Shown here one piece after another: positions 31,364 through 36,228 of a stretch of DNA of 36,228 nucleotides; position 1 is the stretch's first letter; each line of letters begins with the position of its first letter. Location: assembly GCA_011174795.1 (NCBI GenBank), contig DUEY01000019.1:1-36228 (forward strand), written 5' to 3'. The position numbers and the translations under genes are program-made. This DNA is from Dehalococcoidia bacterium. GTDB lineage: Bacteria > Chloroflexota > Dehalococcoidia > SZUA-161. The notes beneath the pieces were generated by a model. It ran no database searches, was not told where the DNA came from, and worked only from the letters and a program-made list of their open reading frames with translations.

Positions 31364-31437
31364 TGGCTGAGGCAATTATCGGTATCCTCATCTTCATCGT
31401 CCTGCTGATAGCTTTCTTCAGCGACTCGACGGCATAG
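31363..31437 (+). CDS. 24-residue single-helix membrane microprotein
   Basis: ATG 31363-31365 overlaps the stop of the transglutaminase-like gene (TGATGG). The frame is MAEAIIGILIFIVLLIAFFS and then DSTA and a stop. About 16 consecutive hydrophobic residues form one membrane helix, with a short acidic tail. AAGG at 31352 gives a fair ribosome site inside the upstream gene. It is below the size cut of ordinary gene finders. Coding is supported by the coupling and the strong helix; a role as a partner or anchor of the transglutaminase-like protein is an inference. Confidence 0.5.
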   Translation: MAEAIIGILIFIVLLIAFFSDSTA

Positions 31438-31483
31438 GTGAGCTGTCGAGAGGCCGACGGGAGGCGGCTCAGGAGACTACCCG

Positions 31484-31762
31484 GTGTGGGTGGCGGGCAT
31501 GAGCAACAGTCAAAAAGCCGGCGTTCAGCGTGAAGCGGTCAGGAGCTGTAAGAGGTGCGTGCATAAACCGGTGTGCATACTCTACCACGGACACAGCGAA
31601 CTGGAGTTCAAATTCGTCGAGAAGCGTCCCGAAAACTCGGCGGAGTACGTGAAAAAACTCGACGAGCAGCTCGCCCTGAAATGTCAATACTACCTGGAGA
31701 GCGGAGGAAAGCCCGCAGCCCCGAAGCGGGCTGACACCCGCGGAGCCCGAGACGCTAAATAA
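31484..31762 (+). CDS. Small cysteine-bearing protein, unknown
   Basis: A 92-residue protein with CKRCVHKPVC (about residues 22-31) and a later Cys in LKCQYY (about residue 67), which may bind a metal. The rest is rich in Glu and Lys with a probable helix NSAEYVKKLDEQLALK. The C-terminal 20 residues are Pro/Arg-rich. GTG 31484 is preferred, since AGGAG at 31471-31475 is 8 nt before it; ATG 31499 is an alternative with no site. I do not recognise the family. It follows the microprotein gene by 46 bp and may be in the same operon. Confidence 0.6.
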   Translation: MWVAGMSNSQKAGVQREAVRSCKRCVHKPVCILYHGHSELEFKFVEKRPENSAEYVKKLDEQLALKCQYYLESGGKPAAPKRADTRGARDAK

Positions 31763-31800
31763 ACACGGATTCCCACCACCATCCCCCTCAGTGGCACCTG

Positions 31801-32136
31801 CTACCAGAATTCGACGTCGCTCTGAAATATGCCCTCGGTTGCCTCGAGGGTCTCTACAATCTCCTGCTTCGTCGCCTCCTCGCTAACCGGCTCGACCTCC
31901 GATACGGGCAAGCCTTCCTCGTTCACCCTGCTTTTCCAGCTCACCACATACCCGGGCACGATGGCGTAGTGGAAACTGCGGCTGCCGCAGCAGGAGGCTT
32001 CCACGGCACCCATCCCGGTGATACAGAGTACCTCCCTGTCATTGTGCTTCAGCCTCAGCTCCTTGAGCAGGGTATAATACCCGGCCAGGGCCTGGACCTC
32101 CTCACCCAGTCTGGGATGGACGAACTCTACAGACAT
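31801..32136 (-). CDS. Hypothetical protein, 111 residues
   Basis: I do not recognise this family. The protein is soluble: a first helix with EEVQALAGYYTLLKELRLK, then a beta-rich centre (REVLCITGMGAVEASCCGSRSFHYAIVPGYVV) with three cysteines including a CC pair, and an acidic end with many Glu residues (SEVEPVSEEATKQEIVETLE). ATG 32136 is chosen because GAGAAG lies upstream; a GTG at 32151 would add five residues. It converges with the small Cys protein 38 bp away and is followed upstream by the EthD-type gene on the same strand (109-bp gap). Confidence 0.6.
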   Translation of the reverse strand: MSVEFVHPRLGEEVQALAGYYTLLKELRLKHNDREVLCITGMGAVEASCCGSRSFHYAIVPGYVVSWKSRVNEEGLPVSEVEPVSEEATKQEIVETLEATEGIFQSDVEFW

Positions 32137-32245
32137 GCCGCTTCTCTTCACCGGTCTGGTTAACGTGTTCCACTTGAGACGTTATCAGAGGGCACGTCCC
32201 GCGTCAAGCCGCTGTATGCCGTGTGCGTGCAGGAGGCACCGCCGG

Positions 32246-32581
32246 TCAGTCCGTTACATGCTCCTCAACAAGGAAAGCGACTATCTTGTCCCTGTCCATG
32301 AATTTCTCTTCGTCGTCGCTTATTACCTTGTATGCCGCTGAAGCCGAGAATTCAGCCGCGGCCTGACAGTCCTCCATGCTGCCAAACCAGACCTCGGTGA
32401 TACAGTCGAAATCCGGTTCCTCGCTCCCGGGAGGAATAATGATATAGTTACGGACATATCTCTGAAAGGGGAAATGTTGCAGCGCCAGCGGCACATGCAC
32501 CTCCTCATAGTGCCTGATGAACTCCTCCCGCGACAGACCCTGCTTTCTCTTGATGAGTGACACTGCTTTAATCATGCTCAT
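32246..32581 (-). CDS. EthD-family dimeric alpha-beta barrel protein
   Basis: A 111-residue protein with the EthD pattern: IKAVSLIKRKQGLSREEFIRHYEEVHVPLALQ is the family hallmark, including the conserved REEF..HY...H. Later strands are NYIIIPP and CITEVWFGSMEDCQAA with D and E. EthD proteins form small ferredoxin-like dimers, of unknown biochemical role, in degradation pathways and stress. The gene is at 70 bp from the next small gene on the same strand, and they may form one unit. ATG 32581 is used with GAGAGAG upstream; an ATG two codons later is possible. Confidence 0.8.
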   Translation of the reverse strand: MSMIKAVSLIKRKQGLSREEFIRHYEEVHVPLALQHFPFQRYVRNYIIIPPGSEEPDFDCITEVWFGSMEDCQAAAEFSASAAYKVISDDEEKFMDRDKIVAFLVEEHVTD

Positions 32582-32651
32582 TTCTCTCTCAATCCGGTGG
32601 CCGGGCCTGCCCTGGATGCCTTGCCCCCTGAAAAAAATGCCTGAACTGAGT

Positions 32652-32963
32652 TCACTTCCTGTATTTCTTTTCCTCTTCCGCTGCGCCGCCCACGGGCAAC
32701 TCCATGACAGGTACGTTCCAGATCGTTGCGCCGGTAAGTGCTATCGGATAGGTGGTAGCGGCCATTGCCTCATTGCTCTCGGCCTCAATAATCTGGATGG
32801 CTACCATCGTGTTTGGGGGAGCGCCAGAGAAGGCAATTCCCTGACAAATGTAACTGGCCAGAATCTTTATCCCCTCCGGGGGACTGGCCCACACCCTGTC
32901 CGATGCCGCCGCTACCTCAGATGTCTTATTCGTATCGAACAACGCGAACCTCATAAACCTCAT
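32652..32963 (-). CDS. Small dimeric alpha-beta barrel-like protein (DUF3303-like)
   Basis: A 103-residue protein. MRFMRFALFDTNKTSEVAAASDRV starts with a strand and helix, followed by GIKILASYICQGIAF and TMVAIQIIEAESNEAMAATTYP. This alternation of strands, with an ester- or ligand-binding central face, resembles small ferredoxin-like proteins such as DUF3303 and the EthD family, which fits the neighbour at 32246. GGAGGG lies about 12 nt before ATG 32963, with a second ATG three codons later. The gene is divergent from tldD. The family call is tentative. Confidence 0.6.
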   Translation of the reverse strand: MRFMRFALFDTNKTSEVAAASDRVWASPPEGIKILASYICQGIAFSGAPPNTMVAIQIIEAESNEAMAATTYPIALTGATIWNVPVMELPVGGAAEEEKKYRK

Positions 32964-33093
32964 CTCTTCCCTCCTTTATTAATGCTGCAAAGGGTAAAAC
33001 ATCCAGGGGCAAGCCTCATACCACCTGCGACAGCTATACTACCACACAAAGTCAATACCACAACAGGAACTGGATTTTTCTTTATGCGAAACC

Positions 33094-33099
33094 TATAAT
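33094..33099 (+). promoter_or_regulatory. -10 box (TATAAT) of tldD
   Basis: Perfect TATAAT 31 bp before the tldD start; the -35 region (TGGATT at 33071) is weak. It lies in the divergent spacer 32964-33130. Confidence 0.45.
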
Positions 33100-33130
33100 T
33101 GACATCACCACAGGGACGGGGCGATATACC

Positions 33131-34489
33131 ATGCGCGACCGTATTAGTGAGGCTCTGAAGGGACACGACGCGGACTACATCGAGGTCCGCATCGAGGAGG
33201 GGGAGGCCGCACGCATCCAGTACCGCGGCCGCGAGCTGGAGGACATCGGCAGGCTCACCAGCACCGGTGGAAACGTCCGCGCGCTGGACAGGGGCGGCTG
33301 GGGCTTCATCTCGTTCAACAACCTCAGCGGGCTGCGGGAGAAGGTGGAGAAGGCGGTGCGTCAGGCGAAGCTGGTGGGGAGGGAGGAGAGCCGGCTCGCC
33401 CCCGTCGAGCCGTTGGTGGATATCGTGCCGCCCGAGGTCAAGAAGGACCCCTCCACCGTACCCCTGGCGGAGAAGAAGCGTATCCTCGACGAGTACAACG
33501 ACGTCATCTGGGGCACGCCCAAGATTCAGACCTCCACCATCGGCTACTCCGACAGGCGCAAGAAGGTGACCTTCGCCAGCTCCGAGGGAAGCTACATCGA
33601 GCAGACGAAGGTCGACCTCATGGCGAGGTTCAACGCCGTGGCGCGGGACGGCAACGACGTCCAGCAGTCCTCGCTCAGCCTGGGCAGCAACGGCGACTAC
33701 GGCTTCATCGAAAATTTACATTCCGACGTAGAGGGGATGGCGAAGCGGGCGGTCGAGCTGCTCTCGGCTCCCCGGCTCAAGGGGGGCGAGTACACGGTTG
33801 TCTGCGACCCCGTGCTGGCGGGCGTCTTCTGCCACGAAGCCTTCGGCCACCTCTCGGAATCGGACTTTGTCTATGAAAACGAGCGCATGCGCGAGATAAT
33901 GGTGCTGGGGCGGAGGTTCGGTGGCAGGCACCTCAACATCGTGGACGGCGCCGCCGTCCCCGGCCTCCGCGGCAGGTATAAGTACGATGACGAGGGCGTG
34001 CCGGCGACGAAGACGTATCTGATAAAGGAAGGCGTATTAACCGGGCGGCTCCACTCCCGCGAGACGGCGGCGAAGATGGGCGAGGCGCCCACCGGCAACG
34101 CGCGGGCAATCGGCTATACCTTCCAGCCCATCGTGCGCATGACCAACACCTACATAGAGCCGCAGGAGGCATCCTTCAATGAGCTCATCGCCGATATCGG
34201 GGAGGGCGTCTACGCCCGCAACTGGTACGGCGGCATGACCAGCATGGAGATGTTCACCTTTTCGGCGGGGGAAGCCTACATGATACGCAACGGCAGGGTG
34301 GCGGAGCTCCTGCGGCCGGTGACGCTCAGCGGCAACCTGTTCACCACGCTGGAGAACATCGACGCAATCGGCAACGACCTCGGCATGAACCAGGGCGGCG
34401 GCTGCGGCAAAGGGGGACAGATGCCCCTCCCCGTCTCCAACGGCAGCCCCCACATCCGGATACAGAAGTGCCTCCTGGGAGGAGGTTGA
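33131..34489 (+). CDS. tldD: TldD-type metalloprotease subunit
   Basis: The 452-residue protein has the TldD zinc motif HEAFGH (H235, E236, H240) and the late Cys in GGCGKGGQ that gives the fourth zinc ligand in the E. coli TldD/TldE heterodimer. The N-terminal domain (about 1-200) and barrel core match the family in length. TldD with TldE cleaves unfolded peptides in a protected chamber and processes antitoxins and ribosomal peptides such as microcin B17 precursors. Its normal partner, tldE, begins at 36088 after an AT-rich insertion of 1.6 kb. The ATG at 33131 has GGGG upstream. A short inverted repeat (34485-34500) covers its stop codon. Confidence 0.93.
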   Translation: MRDRISEALKGHDADYIEVRIEEGEAARIQYRGRELEDIGRLTSTGGNVRALDRGGWGFISFNNLSGLREKVEKAVRQAKLVGREESRLAPVEPLVDIVPPEVKKDPSTVPLAEKKRILDEYNDVIWGTPKIQTSTIGYSDRRKKVTFASSEGSYIEQTKVDLMARFNAVARDGNDVQQSSLSLGSNGDYGFIENLHSDVEGMAKRAVELLSAPRLKGGEYTVVCDPVLAGVFCHEAFGHLSESDFVYENERMREIMVLGRRFGGRHLNIVDGAAVPGLRGRYKYDDEGVPATKTYLIKEGVLTGRLHSRETAAKMGEAPTGNARAIGYTFQPIVRMTNTYIEPQEASFNELIADIGEGVYARNWYGGMTSMEMFTFSAGEAYMIRNGRVAELLRPVTLSGNLFTTLENIDAIGNDLGMNQGGGCGKGGQMPLPVSNGSPHIRIQKCLLGGG

Positions 34490-34500
34490 ACATCTTCAAC
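34485..34500. repeat. Inverted repeat at the tldD end / cassette border
   Basis: GTTGAA-CATC-TTCAAC is a perfect 6-bp inverted repeat that spans the tldD stop codon and the start of the AT-rich segment. It may be an insertion-site scar or a weak terminator. No matching direct repeat was found at the right border near 36080. Confidence 0.3.
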
Positions 34501-34522
34501 ACAATGACAAGAGATATAAATC

Positions 34523-35032
34523 ATGAATGATGCAGAAAGACCACCAATACCTGCAGAACTTAAGCGCAGAGTGCTTGTGGAAGCTGGACATCGATGTGCT
34601 ATTCCAACTTGTCGCCATATCGATGTAGAAGTTCACCATATAGTACCTTGGGAACAGTGTAAAGAACATGCATATGAGAATTTAATTGCATTATGTCCAA
34701 ATTGCCATAGTAGAGCAGATAAAGGCGAAATTGACAGAAAATCGTTGCGAATATATAAAGCAAATCTACGCTTTGCTATTGAAAAGTTTTCGCAGTTCGA
34801 AATGGACGTTCTCTTTGACTTATATACAACACCAATTGGAAAGGGTATACCGTTCCCTGTATATCTTAGTTTATTAATAAAAAGGCTACTTGATGCAGGA
34901 TTTGTCAAAATAGTGCCAATTGGCACTGGCGTTAAAATTGGATCTATAAAGGCAACACCTGATGCTTTATTGATTACAGATAAAGGTCGAGATTTTGTCA
35001 AATCACTAGGTATTGAAGAAATTGGATATTAA
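34523..35032 (+). CDS. HNH endonuclease with C-terminal winged helix
   Basis: A 169-residue protein. Residues 20-62 form an HNH nuclease: C25 and C30 before the catalytic H38-H39 (VEVHHI), N53 in YENLIAL, then C58-PN-C61-H62, a zinc-ribbon-supported HNH. Residues about 88-165 look like a winged helix: EMDVLFDLY, LSLLIKRLLDAGFVKIV as recognition helix, and a wing ending LLITDKGRDFVKSL. The protein would bind and nick or cut DNA. Codon use is strongly AT-rich, unlike tldD. It has no strong ribosome site. The next gene begins 3 bp after its stop. Function is unknown beyond nuclease; restriction, defence or mobile element homing are possible. Confidence 0.8.
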   Translation: MNDAERPPIPAELKRRVLVEAGHRCAIPTCRHIDVEVHHIVPWEQCKEHAYENLIALCPNCHSRADKGEIDRKSLRIYKANLRFAIEKFSQFEMDVLFDLYTTPIGKGIPFPVYLSLLIKRLLDAGFVKIVPIGTGVKIGSIKATPDALLITDKGRDFVKSLGIEEIGY

Positions 35033-35035
35033 AGA

Positions 35036-35803
35036 ATGATACAGAAGCTAACTTGGAAAGACGTTGTCAGAGATGCACTGTTAGAATTAGGCGGACAGGG
35101 GCATCTATCTGAAATTAATCGAGTGGTTGAAGGGCATCCTAAAACCAAGACTAATCCTACTTGGCAAGATACTATCAGAAGGGTTGTAAGACAATACAAA
35201 ATATTCGAACCAGTGCCACCGGAAAGAAGCGGTATATACAAGATTGTAGAAGAGATTTCGATAGAGCCTGAAAAACAAGGTTTTACTCAGGACTCGGAGA
35301 TTGACCACGGCATTGCTCAGGGTATGTTGGTAACATTAGGAAAGATATACGGATATGAAACATATGTGCCACCCCATGACCAGACCATTAGATACTTTCA
35401 AGGGAAAACATTAAAGGATTTTGTTACTGTATCTGATTGCACCGATATTTTTAAAGGCCCAAATTTAACCAAGATCAGGGAAATAGATACTTTATGGTTT
35501 GATGAAGATGATTACGGTTTATTTCCTGTTTATGCGTTTGAAGTAGAGGAAACAACGAGAGTTAAATCTGGATTGGATAGGCTATTGAAAATCCCTAGAA
35601 GGTTCTATACTCGTTTTTTCATCATTGGGCCCAGCTCTAAAGAAAAAGACTTATTTAACAAATATATATACCAAACACCATTCAGGGATTTCCAAGATAG
35701 ATTTACGTTCAGACTTTATGAGGAATTAGAAGAACTATACAATTCAGCACTAACCCACAGCGAGGAAAGCGCTGATTTTGGAATCATTGAGAGATGGAGG
35801 TAA
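35036..35803 (+). CDS. Winged-helix plus PD-(D/E)XK-like nuclease
   Basis: A 255-residue protein. The N-terminal 70 residues, TWKDVVRDALLELGG..HLSEINRVV..TWQDTIRRVVRQY..GIYKI, look like a HARE-type winged helix, a domain that occurs fused to restriction and chromatin proteins. Residues 85-230 have the order of a PD-(D/E)XK fold: helix EIDHGIAQGMLVTLGKIYGYETYV, D151 in REIDTLWF and E169-V-E171 in YAFEVEETTRVKSGLDRLL, that is D...ExE instead of D...ExK. The variant could be active or changed. It is translated 3 bp after the HNH gene and 3 bp before the small gene. AT-rich and codon-biased like its neighbours. Confidence 0.65.
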   Translation: MIQKLTWKDVVRDALLELGGQGHLSEINRVVEGHPKTKTNPTWQDTIRRVVRQYKIFEPVPPERSGIYKIVEEISIEPEKQGFTQDSEIDHGIAQGMLVTLGKIYGYETYVPPHDQTIRYFQGKTLKDFVTVSDCTDIFKGPNLTKIREIDTLWFDEDDYGLFPVYAFEVEETTRVKSGLDRLLKIPRRFYTRFFIIGPSSKEKDLFNKYIYQTPFRDFQDRFTFRLYEELEELYNSALTHSEESADFGIIERWR

Positions 35804-35806
35804 ATC

Positions 35807-36076
35807 ATGACAGAGGTTGAAAGCGATATTCTATCAGATGTAATCGGCTGCATGGAATATCATAAGAGCGCACCTCAATTCGGCGAGAGGGCATGGATAG
35901 CAGAAGGTGAAGAATTCGAAGTGGTCTATTGGGATGCAGGAAATGGTTGGTGTGACATCTTGTGTGTACTACCCAAAGAATGCAAGGTCTGCAAAGAAAG
36001 ACTAGTGAAATTCTATAGGGAATTACAGACAGCGGTAAACGAACGTTATGACGAAAATATGTGTAGGATAGATTAA
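35807..36076 (+). CDS. Hypothetical protein, 89 residues, third cassette gene
   Basis: I do not recognise this family. It is acidic, with three Trp residues and four Cys (GWCDILCVLPKECKVCKERL at about 48-67, CxxxC and CxxC) that may bind a metal, plus a possible helix VKFYRELQTAVNERY and a final Cys. GGAGG at 35796-35800 gives an excellent ribosome site 6 nt before the ATG, within the end of the nuclease gene, so all three cassette genes are one operon. It could be an inhibitor or accessory protein for the nucleases; this is only an inference from position. Confidence 0.6.
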   Translation: MTEVESDILSDVIGCMEYHKSAPQFGERAWIAEGEEFEVVYWDAGNGWCDILCVLPKECKVCKERLVKFYRELQTAVNERYDENMCRID

Positions 36077-36087
36077 GGGCCTTACTT

Positions 36088-36228
36088 ATGGAAGACCTGC
36101 TTAACCTGGCAAAGAAGGCGGCTGAGGAGGCGGAGGTGTTCTCGGTGTCGAGCAGCGAGACCGAGGCTATTTTCGAGACTAACCGTCTGAAGCAGGTGCA
36201 GACGCACCAGGCCTCGGGCAGGGCGCTG
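36088..36228 (+). CDS. pmbA: TldE/PmbA, N-terminal part only
   Basis: The frame starts at ATG 36088 and runs open for 47 codons to the window edge: MEDLLNLAKKAAEEAEVFSV, then ETEAIFETNRLKQVQTHQASG. This is the N-terminal helix-strand pattern of PmbA/TldE (helix, AEVF, ...E...F..N.L..V). The GC content jumps back to that of tldD at this point. It is the normal partner of tldD but is here separated from it by the AT-rich operon. No strong ribosome site is seen upstream of the ATG. Confidence 0.82.
   Translation, partial: MEDLLNLAKKAAEEAEVFSVSSSETEAIFETNRLKQVQTHQASGRAL

Overview
The window looks like one contig of a GC-rich anaerobic bacterium, most likely Chloroflexota of the Dehalococcoidia type. 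This is inferred from gene content and protein style: an archaeal-type phosphoglycerate mutase (ApgM), citramalate synthase, an NfnAB electron-bifurcating transhydrogenase, a NuoG/GltD-type fusion oxidoreductase, tandem-domain universal stress proteins and an ArgC with a GxxNxxGxxG nucleotide motif. No rRNA or species-diagnostic gene is present, so the assignment is tentative. Both ends cut genes: a glycosyltransferase at the left and a TldE/PmbA homologue at the right.

Layout. 1-3.2 kb: AT-rich accessory DNA with a partial glycosyltransferase, a Cys/His-rich small protein, a winged-helix regulator, an unknown 89-residue protein, a universal stress protein and a GNAT acetyltransferase. 3.2-9.2 kb: an M20 peptidase converges on a 740-residue Fe-S/flavin oxidoreductase, which is divergent from nfnA-nfnB; the 386-bp divergent region carries two promoters and two strong hairpins. 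9.2-11.8 kb: small membrane proteins, a PKD lipoprotein and a dispersed-type inverted repeat. 11.8-16.7 kb: CDF metal transporter, mutS, a membrane protein and a second universal stress protein. 17-20.5 kb: apgM coupled to a PP-loop enzyme, convergent with an ornithine cyclodeaminase-family gene and a PPC/DUF296 gene.

20.7-25.7 kb: a possible biosynthetic or modification locus (alpha/alpha-toroid protein, SAM methyltransferase, radical SAM/SPASM enzyme in one operon; UbiA prenyltransferase and rnhB opposite; a TylF-like methyltransferase after them). 25.8-29.3 kb: a tight operon of cimA, a histidine phosphatase, endonuclease III and a QueG-like Fe-S protein. 29.5-33 kb: argC, tRNA-Glu(UUC), a transglutaminase-like protein followed by a 24-residue membrane microprotein, and several small stress-barrel or unknown genes.

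33.1 kb to the end: tldD and tldE, normally partners, are separated by an AT-rich three-gene operon (HNH nuclease with a C-terminal winged helix; winged helix plus PD-(D/E)XK-like nuclease; unknown 89-residue protein). This cassette looks like a recent insertion and is the best candidate for an undescribed system. Other points worth following are an apparent transcription attenuator ahead of the 740-residue oxidoreductase, the radical SAM/prenyltransferase locus, and microproteins of 24 and 58 residues. No CRISPR array, rRNA, transposase or phage gene was seen.
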